DNA of 64,000 nt from Magicicada septendecula. Lineage: Eukaryota > Arthropoda > Insecta > Hemiptera > Cicadidae. The translations under genes were made by a program, and so were the position numbers. The stretch is from contig CM068367.1 of the NCBI GenBank assembly GCA_034769895.1, positions 707,390,885-707,454,884 on the forward strand, written 5' to 3'. How positions within the stretch are numbered: position 1 is the stretch's first letter; every line of letters begins with the position of its first letter. Shown in pieces: positions 1 to 10,614 of this stretch. The notes below the pieces were generated by a model, which saw nothing but the letters and a program-made list of their open reading frames with translations, had not been told where the DNA came from and did not search any database.

Positions 1-1365
1 TAATATATGATAAAAATAACTAAATGAGAGTGACAGAATGGCGAAATAATAGCATAGTGTATTTTAAACAATGCTATATGTGTAAATAAGACAACATTTG
101 CTGGAGTAAAGTATCAGCAAATATATGTAAAAGTGTTAAATAACATTTTAGTACCAAAGGTATGTAATAGTATAAGAAATAATGGTGACATAAGCAAATA
201 CAAATGCTTGGACAAGTATGGCTTGTACGCTATGAATGCATTTTGCTTAAACCACAAATATGTTAATATTATGTGTTAAATAATGAGAGATATGGACTCT
301 AAACGTTTAATTATAAGCATTATGTTATAATAACACCAAAATATAGTGGAAAAACGTATTTTTATTAAGAGCCACTATATGTGTATTGTATAAAGTGAAG
401 TGAGTTGTTAATGGACGTATTTATTACTTGTTTGGACTTAAATTAAAGACACAAGTATCCGCAAAACAATGCGACTATTCAAATGACGATCGGACGATTA
501 ATAAGAAACTTATGAATATTATAAGATTTTCTGTCATTTCCGAATGGGAATGAACGCGTCATAGCTGAGTCTCGAACCCAAAGCATAGACGCTAAAAATT
601 AAAATTTTAATATAACCAAGGCATTTGGGGTAGAGAGTACAGACTTCTAAACCAATAGGATGATCTGATTTTACCAGACGCGAGAAGGAGCTTCGATGAG
701 AAGAATTAATTGTTTTTCAGCCACCGATGCGAGCGGAGCCCGCGACAGTCATCAAGAAAACATTTTGAAATGTGCGCGTCAGATAGTAAACAATTATAAC
801 TAACCTCAACTGAAGACTAATTTTTTTTATCGTGTGACAGTGCTACGAATAATAAAGTGAATTATTAAAACATTGCCAGTGTATAATAAAGGCAATGTTA
901 AGTGAAATATGCAGGGAGTACTATCAGTTAATGAATTTTAAAATAAAAATGAAAATATAATTTTCGTCAGTTGACGAATATTATAGCGGACTACGTTAGC
1001 CAAGCACACACTATGCATGGTTAATCTAGCAAACGATGATATATTATCAGGCACAATGAATAAAAGGTCTCGTTTAATTTAATAATGGTATTTAATTAAA
1101 ATATTTTGATATTTGTGTAAGAAAAAATAATAACAGAAGTCGAAGTAATGATAAATACCGCAAACAACACTTGTAAAATATAGTCGCTTACTTGACTACA
1201 ATCCCAGTTATACTTGATAAATAATGATTTTACATACGAAAACAATCACTGCCGTTAATTATCCATCTTATTACGATAAATAATGTTTTTGAAAATAGTA
1301 TTAAGATTTCAATAATGTTAAATAACTTATTTTGTTAACTTACTCTCATCGATAGGTAAACTAAC

Positions 1366-1568
1366 CTATAACCAACAAATATTTCTTTGCCAACAGAGAG
1401 TCACGCCATTCATTAACAATATTTTTTGAATAGACTCAATAAGAAGAATTTTTCTATTCTTTATCAAATCCAGTTCATAATAATAATTCAACCAGTAATA
1501 TTGTTTTAATAGTGTAACGTTTATAACACGTGTTACACAGCTTTGAATAACTAACTGCAGCACACCTG
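1366..1568 (-). other. Conserved antisense exon-like open stretch in LTR
   Basis: On the minus strand a segment of about 200 nt lies between an acceptor-like TCATACAG and a donor-like GTTAGT at 1365-1360. It stays open for about 65 codons. In LTRs 2-7 one extra base keeps the frame open to a C-terminal reading EWRDSLLAKKYLLVIG; LTRs 0 and 1 lack that base. There is no ATG start. It may be an antisense-captured host exon or chance. Equivalents are near 14194, 21186, 28187, 35185, 42183, 49192, 56182 and 63207. Confidence 0.25.
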
Positions 1569-2107
1569 CTGTATGACAATACGGTAATTTTAATATCGTA
1601 TTGAGGTTAACTATTTTTAATTTTTTATCTTTTGATCATTCTATATGAATAAATATTATTCTTAACAAGCATCTTTGTATCTTGCATCATGTAAATTCAA
1701 AGAATCCATGAAAATTTGGTACCTATAATAACCAAAGTTAACATAACAAGAATTACCATAATATTGTATATTGTACCAGTGTAAGCTGAAGAATTTTCAG
1801 AAAATAATTAACTTTGTTGTTTTTAAAGATTTATTCATTGTTTTAAAAAAGGATTTAATTTAATTTAACTAATGTTAATAAATGCCTAAAGATAAATATC
1901 TTACCAGTGAACAGAGAGTATTTATTTCTTTTAAATAGGCACAAATAACTTGCATTTTAGAAGCAATTGTTTCTCAAGGTGGCGGCAATATTCCAGCAGC
2001 CAGTATTTGAATATTCAATCCACGGTTAAGTATCATTATCATTTTATGTACTGTGTATATGTTAATATCAAGGTGAAGTATTTTGTGTGTTATTCATGTC
2101 TTTCCAG

Positions 2108-2152
2108 TGAGATAGAGCAACATATTAGGAAGATTGAAGACGTTCACGGATG
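2108..2152 (+). other. Exon-like 45-nt segment near LTR 3' end (recurs in each LTR)
   Basis: A pyrimidine-rich stretch ending TTTCCAG precedes the segment and a textbook donor GTAAGT follows at 2153. It can be read in one open frame as a charged helical-looking peptide (EIEQHIRKIEDVHG). The donor is 222 nt upstream of the PBS, so it could be a leader donor in U5, or the segment could be captured host sequence. The same signals recur in the other LTRs, with CTTCCAG in LTRs 5, 6 and 7. Splicing is not demonstrated. Confidence 0.3.
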
Positions 2153-2374
2153 GTAAGTGGGGAGGTAGATACATCAGGAGAACAGTTATTAGAGTCCTTT
2201 TAAACATAAACATTATTTTAAATATAAACATTACTATTTCAATTAATTATTAAATAACAAAAAACAACACTAATCATTGATAATTATATTATGACGTGAG
2301 GATTGAAGAGTAATACTACTAAATCAATTACAAGTTAATTTAGAATAAAACACTATAGTCGTTTGATTACAACG

Positions 2375-2392
2375 TGGCGCCCAACGTGGGGC
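2375..2392 (+). promoter_or_regulatory. Primer-binding site, tRNA-Lys(CUU) type, unit 1
   Basis: TGGCGCCCAACGTGGGGC is an 18-nt complement of the 3' end of animal tRNA-Lys(CUU) including its CCA. The same class of site is used by several retroviruses and insect Ty3/gypsy-like elements to prime minus-strand DNA synthesis. It sits 3 nt after the LTR's terminal TACA, the expected position. Confidence 0.9.
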
Positions 2393-2482
2393 ACGAATTA
2401 GGACGACAATATTCAACAAAACAAAATAAATAAATAATTATTAAACCTAATTCGGCGGCAATTGCATTGCAAGAATACAAAG

Positions 2483-3512
2483 ATGTCGGGATTAACAAAA
2501 ACACAAATATAGGACACAGACTTCCAAGAATGGATGAAGAAGATGGTAGGATCAATCAAGGAAGATAACAGGAAATTCAGAGAAAAATTAAGAAAAGAGA
2601 GGGAACAGTCAATGGAGCAATCCAGCCAGAAAGTAGAAGGCAACCGATCCATAGGGGAGGAATTGGGCCAGATCATAGACGATGGTTATAAGAGACTGGA
2701 AGAGAGAATAAAAAGATGTTGTGAAAGAACGAAAGGGAGATTTAAGAAGACAAGAGAAGAATTAATAATAGACAACAAACCAGAGACCGAAGAGGTACCG
2801 GAGAATGAAAACTTGGAACGAAATAATCTGCCAGTGAATGATAATCAAATGGAGGTAAAAGAATTACCCGAAGATGAAAGCACGGAACACGTGAGCCAGA
2901 AACCCAAGGATAATGGGGTCAAAAACAAAATAATTAAGAAAACAAAAGAGAAGAAAACTGAAGAAAGAAGAATAATACGCCCAAAGAAGACAAGGATTAC
3001 AAAGGAAATAATAGAGATGACTCGAAGTGGTTTAATTAATATGATTAACTTCCCAGTCATCGACCGCCGGGAAGGAATATAGAAGGAGCTTCATGAAGAT
3101 GGACGAAGAGAAGAACTATGTTACGACAAAGAAGATTATAAACAATAAAGTATTTAAAGCAAATATTCCTAGAAGAAGGATGCATCCCAAGAAGAAGGAA
3201 AATTACGAGGAACAAATGGACCAGATCATTGAAGGATACGCTCAAGCAATAAGAGAATTGCGGAAGGGGAGGAACCAATCGGTGGAAAAACCCAACCAGA
3301 AGACAGATGACGATAAACCAAAATTAGAAGAGATACCAGAAGTTAAAGATAATGAGAAGAAGAAGACGGGAGAACGGGCAGCAAATGAAGATCTGATAGA
3401 AGCGAAATGGAAGAGTCGAATGATAGTGAGGTACGTGACAAGAACAGATAGAAGCCTGAACACTGAAGATAACCGAACAACAAGAAGAGACGAAATAAAT
3501 GACTATGGATAA
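2483..3512 (+). pseudogene. Gag-position ORF, unit 1, frameshifted
   Basis: The first ATG after the PBS (2483) is followed nine codons later by an in-frame TAG (2510-2512). The frame reopens and runs from Met 2534 as the lysine/glutamate-rich protein seen in the other units. Compared with unit 2 this copy has a 14-bp deletion near 3077, between short direct repeats, which shifts the frame and ends the protein after 182 residues. It also has a 42-bp in-frame deletion near 3348. The downstream half survives as a 139-codon frame from 3093. No CCHC zinc knuckle is present. The Gag assignment rests on position; the protein family is not recognised. Confidence 0.65.
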
Positions 3513-5696
3513 ACTAAGTAAAAATACATTGAGGAAAAGGACGGATTCTTTTGATAATGACTAATGCTACCAAAAACAATATGAACAATACATATGAAAT
3601 ACAAGATCCTGTAACGAAGAAAATTAAAGGTAATTATAATCAGACTTCCATAAAACGATATATTGAAGATTGAATAATGTAAAAAGATGGAGTATTATAA
3701 TGGAAATTATTTAATGTTGTTACTAAGTACGAAATGACAATTATGAATGTAAGAATAAATGTTGACAAGATATTGATATTATGACATAAAAGTGTAACCC
3801 AAAGAAATAATGTAAAATGTGAAGAAAATTGTAATTTACCCGTACTACTAATATAGAAGAAAATATACGAGGCCGACACACAACATCCATGGCAAAATAA
3901 TATTTCCAACAGCCAGTCAACAGTAACTTACCATCTACCATCTTACCCGTACTAATATTAGAAAGAAGATATACGAGGCCGACACACAACATCCGTGGGA
4001 AAATAATATTTCCAACAGCCAGTCAACAGTAATTTACCATCTTACCCGTACTAATATAAAAAAGAATATATACGAGACGGACACCTAACACCAATGGCAC
4101 ATATGAGATAAAATAAAAATTCCTAGAGCCAGTCAACAGTAATTTACCATCTTACCCGTACTAATATAAGAAAGGAGATATACGAGACAGACAAATACCA
4201 GCTTGGCATAAAATATATAAAATATGTATAGAAATTTCCAAGAGCCAGTCAACCAGTTATTAACATCTTACCCGTACTACAAAAAATAAGAAAGAAATAT
4301 ACGAGATGATATACAGAAAAAGCAACATAAGAAGTTGGAGAAATGGAAGCAAGTGAATATTATTGATATGAACAGATATACGATACCCAAACACGAAGCA
4401 AAAAACCAAAAGAGAGCCTATACTAAATGAAATGTAACACAAAGACGTGGATCATGAAGATGAAGATTTTGAAGTAACGTTAAATGTAATACCAAGAGAA
4501 AAGATTAATTGATGACAAAGAAGAATGAAAAATAATATACTAACGAAGGAATCATGTGAAAATACCAGTGATGAAATGTAAACAAACTATCCCAGTAAAA
4601 TGTGAAGAATTAAGTTAAGATGAATCAAGAAGAGGAGAATATAATAACGTATAAACCGCAGATGCGTGAAATAATCCCAAGGATATTTATTATTTGTCGA
4701 AAGAACGACTACTCTATATTTTGAGATGAATTGACTGATGAATTATTCCAGCAATCATTTATATTATTGACAGAGATGATGTACCTCTGAATTTATTGAT
4801 GTTAGTATGGCCAGCAGAGATGTATGCCACAGTGAGCCACTCTGAACTGCACCAGCTAAAATTATGTTAGGGAATTAGGGAATTAAATAAACAAGGGAGA
4901 TAATTACATGGAAGGAAAAATAATTATGATTCAAATAGAAGAGAATGAAGGGATATAAGAAAAACATAAGAGTCAACTTGGAAATATACAACAATTGATG
5001 AATTCTTCAGAAAATAAGTATACAAATTCAGAATTAATCAATTCTTATAGGAAGGCATATGTAACGTATCAAAATAACGGTTACATAAAAATAATATAAT
5101 ATGTCAGATAAAAGTGTACCATAAGCATATTTCATCAAACATGGAAGAAGGAACAGAAGTATGAAAATCAAACGTGTATCTATAAATGAATAATGTTAAA
5201 GCAACCCAATGAAGAAGAAAGAAGAATCATAAAAATATATCATCGAGTAGAAAGAAGAAAGAGAGAATACAATGGATCAATATAATACGTTAGCAATATA
5301 GGCCCAATAGATCAAAATAGTGAGGGGATATACCAAGAATTACTATCATCATAAGGAAGAGACGAACCAGTAGATCAAAATAGTGAGGGGTATACCCAGA
5401 ATTACTATCATCATAAGGAAGAGACGAACCAATAGATCAAAATAGTGAGGGGATATACCAAGAATTACTATCATCATAAGGAAGAGACATATTAAATGTA
5501 ATTATCGTAGTGAGAGGATAAACTAATTTACCATAATAGTGAGACAAATATAAGAAAATGATTATCATAATAATGAGTGAAAATGTTGAATATATAACTA
5601 TATTAAATGAACAAGAGTTATCACAAATAGTGAGGAACCAAAAAATGCCTTACAAGTGACAAACAATTCAAATGAAGAATAAACAATTGAATAACC
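3513..5696 (+). other. Post-gag non-coding internal region, unit 1
   Basis: No pol-like coding was found in any frame. A 38-codon ORF at 3557-3673 is kept in all units. About 4.5 imperfect tandem repeats of 95-115 bp fill 3835-4300, each with TTACCCGTACTA near its start and GCCAGTCAAC near its end. The 4301-5304 stretch is AT-rich with stops in all frames. Three copies of a 61-bp repeat, with core ATAGATCAAAATAGTGAGGG, fill 5305-5488. Purine runs such as 5249-5267 could act as extra polypurine tracts; that is speculative. The plus strand is A- and purine-rich throughout. Confidence 0.6.
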
Positions 5697-5728
5697 AGAA
5701 GAAGAAGAAGAAGAAGAAGAAGAAGAAA
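5697..5728 (+). promoter_or_regulatory. Polypurine tract, unit 1, A(GAA)10A
   Basis: A 32-nt pure purine run lies directly against the TGTACC start of LTR 1, where a plus-strand primer is expected. It is the longest of the eight tracts. Confidence 0.75.
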
Positions 5729-5748
5729 TGTACCATGAAGAATGAAGA

Positions 5749-5752
5749 TTAA
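5749..5752. repeat. TTAA target-site duplication, left
   Basis: Uninterrupted LTRs read GAAGATTAAGTGTAAC here, with a single TTAA. In LTR 1 the TTAA occurs on both sides of the insertion, here and at 11554-11557. Confidence 0.85.
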
Positions 5753-5771
5753 GAGGGCGCCAAGGTTGGCC
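5753..5771 (+). repeat. Left 19-bp terminal inverted repeat
   Basis: GAGGGCGCCAAGGTTGGCC is the exact reverse complement of 11535-11553. It contains the palindromes GGCGCC and GGCC. Confidence 0.9.
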
Positions 5772-6425
5772 CGAGAATCGCATTTTAGTTTACGGGGTGG
5801 CCACCAAGCGCTGTCATCGTGACGCCTGCTCTTGCAGCTAGGCAACATGCAAACGTTCTATCCACTTTCATGAGTCACATAAGTCAGCGGCGCGGTGTTG
5901 TCACTTCGCTAGGGCAAGCAGCGATACGTGCAGTGTTGCCGCTATTTGCACAACACTCCATTCAAATTCAACCAACTTTACTCGCGTGGCAGTGCCGTGA
6001 ACTTACCACGGCACTTCGTCGTATGGCCCTCCTGAGTGCCGACTGTTATGTCGTTTAGCACTACACTAGGTGTCCCCGAGCGCGGACAAAAAGGGGCGAA
6101 GGTCTAGACAAATGTGAAATTTTCCATTAAATATAGAAATGAATGTTTTCATATCTTAAAAAAATATTTGGGAAATGTGTTCAATAATAAGAATACAAAT
6201 TGATGCAAATGATCAGTTATCCACTATATTTTATAACAAAGTATTTACATATAGCATGTAACAAAAAAAGTAAGACATTTGAACATAGTATACAATAATA
6301 ACAATAACTTTTGAATATAATATACAATAATAATATATTTAATATAATAATAACAATATGCAGTAAATGGAAGTAGCATCTTGTTAAGATGACATATATT
6401 TTTTATAAGTAGCATCTATTTTGTA
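5772..6425. other. Left internal flank of the TTAA element, no gene
   Basis: The first 300 bp are clearly more GC-rich than the surrounding DNA. They hold a perfect 9-bp-stem hairpin at 5991-6015 and a GGTGGCCACC palindrome near 5798. A 79-codon plus-strand frame (5819-6058) shows no recognisable domain and is probably chance in GC-rich sequence. From about 6110 the sequence becomes AT-rich 3' flank of the minus-strand gene. Several CTAG tetramers (for example near 6066) could be relics of a Helitron 3' end, but none follows a convincing hairpin. Confidence 0.4.
5991..6015. repeat. Perfect hairpin, 9-bp stem, 7-nt loop
   Basis: AGTGCCGTG and CACGGCACT pair around AACTTAC. It lies 3' of the minus-strand gene, the side where a Helitron carries its terminal hairpin, but no CTRR terminus follows at the usual distance. 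It could be subterminal structure or chance. Confidence 0.5.
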
Positions 6426-9400
6426 TTACATATATTCCAGTCTCTGTAATTCATTTCGACGTGCATTCATCGAATGACTACTGTTAATTTTTTTCAAACG
6501 ATCGAAGTTAAATGATGGTTTCAACAGCAATCCACTCAAAGTTTTTACTCTCGATAATGCGACATAAGTTAGACCAACTTGGAACTCTTTATCACCAATG
6601 TCGACAATTGCTTTATCCAGAGTTATTCCTTGAGATCTGTGAATACTGATCGCGTATCCAAGCATAACAGGAAACTGCTTACGTGTACAACTGATTCCAC
6701 GCCGTTTAAACGAAGACGTAATAGCCACAATAGGGACTGAGCTTCCATAAATAGTCGGACCAGTATATTTTTCAAATTGAACGAGAATGCATAATGGCAT
6801 ACGATCACTATAAGCCTCGTATTCAATAGAAGGATCATAAATTATATCAGTAATTGTGCCAACTGATCCATTCGCGAGACCCTTGGCCACCCAAAGATTT
6901 CGTCTTAAAATAATTCTGGCTCCTTTACATAGACGTAATTCAGCAGACAATCCTTGAGCTTCATCAGAAGATGCAGCAAGGGCTTCTGAGCAGTTATGTA
7001 TAGCTTTAATCAAGGCGATCGGTTGTTCATTTTTTTGTAACTTTTCATAATTAAATTTATCAATATCAGTATTTTTTGCCATTATGCACACTGCATTTTC
7101 AAAAGACATCCCCAATATTATTGACAAAAAATCGAGAAGATAACAGTTGATGATCAAGCTCAGTAATACTTCCATTCGAAACCCTATTAAGAGTTTCTCG
7201 GAAAGATCGTTGTTCATCTCCAATTTGTCTCATTATTTGTGTTAAAAAGAATACCTTTTTGAACTGTAAATATAATAAACTTGACTGAATAGTTTTAGCG
7301 TTTTTTCCAATACTGTAAAGGCTATAATCACATACTGGAGGAAGTTGTGACCAATCGCCCACTAAATAAATGCAAAGACCTCCGAATGGCAGGTTGGCTA
7401 ATTGTGGGTTAGCGTCTCTGAGTCTTTGATCAACTTTGAAAAATAAGTTCAACCCAAGCATACTGGCTTCATCTATAATAACAAATTTAATGTCTTTGAA
7501 TTCATCTTCAAAAGAAATTTTAGCATCACTGTTTAATTGTGGTAGAGCGTTTCTCGAAGGAGGTATTCTAAGAGCTGAATGGAGGGTCTGTCCGTTAATA
7601 TTATTTCTGCAACACCTGTCGGAGCCATCAAAAGAGTAGCATTGCATTGGAAATGAGAGTTTATTCGATGAACCATCTCGTCGTTGATGATACAACTCTT
7701 TCCTGTTCCAGCCTTACCTTGGACTATTGCAAGCTTATGTAAACAATTATCGTAATCCATTAGCTGTTGATCCAAAAAAGACAAAATGGCATTTTGTTGT
7801 TCATTGAAGTTGATATTCAAAGGTTCAAAGAATTGTCGTTGATTTACAATCGTTTCACTACTGTTCTCAATGAAATTAGTGTTATCTTTTGTATCTGGAT
7901 AACTATGATAAGCTTCGTTCCAGTCATGAAGTATATCGATGTCACGATTACCAAGAGTAACATAGGCTGGTAGGTCATTAGGCATAACTGCAGCAATTGC
8001 CATCCAGTCTCTCTCATTAAATATAATTTTATTATCATTATTTTCAAATTCATCTTCGTCTTCCACTGGCTGTAAAGACATATTAATCTGCTGAGGTTCC
8101 ACAATGTTACTTCGCTGATATGCACTTTTCCAGGTTTCATCCTTATTTTTCAAATTTTGTTCACACCACCAGGGTTTGTGTAACATTAGCTGTTGTTTAC
8201 AAAATAATTCGAAGCTTGATTGATTCAAGTTTTTATCAATCTTAGGATAGACTTGTACTATTTTATGTTTTCTGCAAATAACCAGTCTATTTCTACTTCC
8301 TTTAGAATATCTTTTAGCAAATTCTAACAAAGTCATATCTTCCATATTTAGTGGTCTCTGATTGTAGAATTCAATAAATGATAAGGCAGTACCATCGTCT
8401 TCAGTTTCCGGAATAGCAACATAATTTTCAAGTTTAATCACAAGTGTCTGAAAGCTCCTCGTGCAATGGAATAATGGGATAGTCATAAGTATATGACAGG
8501 TTTCAGAAGCTCCAATGTCTCTTTCGCCAATTATTTTCATCATTAAACTGGTGTACGCCTGGCGAGCCTGATCATCAGAATTTCGCGATTTAACGATTTC
8601 TTCAAACATTTCTAACACATTTTTAGAAGTAGGTTCTGATTTTGAGGAGTACTTCGATATGTATTCAATTACAGCATGTAATGACGTAATAATCTGGAAA
8701 TCGGTATTAGCTCTCCATGTTTGAGCAATAAAAAAGTTGAATAGATTGAGTTTCTCGTCATTTCTCACAGGAGTGTACACCCAATTTCCTTTACTATCTT
8801 TCAGTAAAGTCGATACTTCTTGAATTGCTTTAGGGAATTTAAAGCGACAGATAAATTCGCGACCATTCGGTTTCAGACAGTAACCTTTTGAGCACTGTGT
8901 ATGTCGTTGGAATCGATTCAATAATTCAGAAATAGATCGGGCATCGTCAATTACAACATCACTTGATCTAATACGTGAAGGATGTATTATTGCTGGTGGA
9001 ATGGATGGCAATGGGTTGAACGCACTTACTAACTTATCGTAGTACGTTGTTGCTTCAAGCAACTGTTGCTGAGAAGCAGCATCAAAAGTTCTAGGATCCG
9101 GAGCACCAGATATCCAAATAAGACCGTGTAAATGGCATGAACCACGATGCTGAAATTCGAACCGAAACCAGTAATCGAGAACTTTGTATCGTTTGCATAC
9201 CACTTTTTCAATGAAAGTAACAGCTCGAAACGTGAAGTAATTTTCAACAATTAATGGATTCTCATTTATGAGTTTTTGTCGTCGTTGTACAATTTGAGAT
9301 TCATTCAATAAATCCTCTTCCTCTAAATTACAGCCTAGAAGACGTGCTAAGTCAGGCCACCAAAGGTCAGCAGCACTCACTGTTAAGAAAGCTGTCGGTA

Positions 9401-10614
9401 GTATATCGAGCTGGCTTATCATCGACTCTAATTCACCTCTCCTTTGGAACCAATAAGAATTAGAACCTCGTATTTTAGAGCACCAATAATATAAACCTTT
9501 TACTATTTTTGGATTGTGTGACATTGCATCACGTAATTGTTGAATATTACCATGAAAATCAGATTTTTTAGCAAATATTCCTCCTCGTTTGATTGCATCG
9601 TGTCGTTGAACAGTATTTAGTGCAAAAATCGGAACCGTGGATCTTGAGCAAAACGGCGATCTTTGTATTCCATTGAAAATTGGAAATATTCTAATGGTGT
9701 TATATTCATGTTATTAGGACGAGTATTATCATTCAATTCCGCAGAATCATAAGGAAATAATGCTGGAAAAGCCATAGTTATATATCCTTCACATGTAAAT
9801 TCGTTGATAATGTTAGTACCTTTTGGCCAAGGTATGACATTATTTACATCAGATCGGATGCGGTCAACTTCTTGTAATTTAATATCATTGGGTATGACAC
9901 TTTCATAAACATCATTACTTTCCTTTGAGTTATCATCCAACTCTGGTATTTCTACCGTTGGTATTTGATCTAAAATACTACCCTCTATGGGAAGCTGAGA
10001 AATACGATCGACATTAATTGATATATCTGCATAGTAAGGATTGTTGGTTTTCAAAAAAGTTAGAGCAGTAATTATTTTATTTCGCCTAACATGGAAATCA
10101 CGATGTCCATTCAAACCCTCTCGTCTCACAAAGATTGTACTCAATCCTTCTGATACCTTTTCTTCATATTTCTTGTATGTTCCTTGGCCCATAGGAGGAA
10201 TGTCAAGTACACGAAGGAACTCCTCCATTTGAGCGTGCCCACCTCCTGTCGTAAATGTACCGCAAACACCGGCAGTATTGACATCCATTATGTTATTACG
10301 GGGTGTTTCAGACCAAACGGTGGTTTTCAAATGGCACATTTCACACCGAAAAACAAAAGCACTTCTTAATCCTTGTCTTGTTTCGGATATTACTTCCATA
10401 TTTGAAAATGTACAACCAACTGGACTATGTTTGTCTAAATCTTTTATTTGCTGGAAAAGTCCACAATATTTACAATTCTTCTTCCAGTTAGTTTCAGTGG
10501 GTCACGTGAAGGTTGCTGTGTCGTTCCAGTCACTAATTCTTGTAGTTGCCCCAGAGGAACCGCTGGGCCTGCGTCCGGCTCCTGCTGCTGCCTCAACTCT
10601 GCTTCCGCCTTCAT
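6426..10614 (-). pseudogene. Helitron-type HUH Rep/PIF1-like helicase with Mutator-like N-terminal segment, four frameshifts
   Basis: It would encode a rolling-circle transposase-helicase of about 1,400 residues. The start is ATG 10614. The N-terminal ~160 residues hold GRRIVNIV, CEMC and a GTFTTGGGHAQMEEFLRVLD stretch, resembling the start of the Mutator-like transposase domain. The Helitron-like N region follows (VRRNKI...YYADI, INEFTCEGY). The HUH motif HLH is encoded at 9134-9126 and the paired tyrosines of YISKY at 8663-8649. Helicase motifs are Walker A GKAGTGKS (7718-7695), IDEAS (7476-7462), VGDWSQLPP and a C-terminal HRSQGITLDKA plus YVALSRVK. Frames change near 10460, 9630, 7605 and 7130, each by one base in or beside a short A/T run. 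No endonuclease or RPA domain is seen. The helicase family and the HUH Rep are clear; the Mutator-like assignment is pattern recognition. Confidence 0.85.

Larger units (their letters stand above)
1..2371 (+). repeat. LTR 0 (5' truncated by window edge)
   Basis: This is the 3' two-thirds of an LTR; about 1.3 kb of its 5' part lies outside the window. It ends in TTACA three bases before the PBS. It aligns without gaps to 12829-15199, and only one substitution was noticed by eye (2292 T versus 15120 C). AATAAA-like signals lie near 850 and 885. No gene is recognised. A plus-strand exon-like stretch (2108-2152) lies between TTTCCAG and GTAAGT, and a minus-strand open stretch (1366-1568) is flanked by AG and GT signals; both recur in every LTR. 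Confidence 0.8.

Noticed and set aside
567-579. Minus-strand GGTTCGAGAC resembling a pol III B box, suggesting a tRNA or SINE inside the LTR
   Set aside because: No A box at the right distance and no tRNA fold could be traced.
2845-3463. Minus-strand frames of 60-87 codons opposite gag, recurring in every unit
   Set aside because: Their serine/leucine/phenylalanine-rich products are what the complement of a K/E-rich gene gives; they are shadows.
4730-4745. CTGATGA resembling a hammerhead ribozyme core (retrozyme idea), recurring in each unit
   Set aside because: No GAAA partner or enclosing stems follow within a plausible distance.
5600-5783. Minus-strand serine-run frames across the GAA tract
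   Set aside because: They are simple translation of the microsatellite and change length with it.
5819-6058. 79-codon plus-strand frame in the left flank of the TTAA element
   Set aside because: No recognisable domain, GC-rich stretch, opposite strand to the element's gene; probably chance.
6064-6080. CTAG near 6066 as a Helitron 3' terminus on the minus strand
   Set aside because: The adjacent potential stem is only about 4 bp, and several other CTAG tetramers occur nearby.
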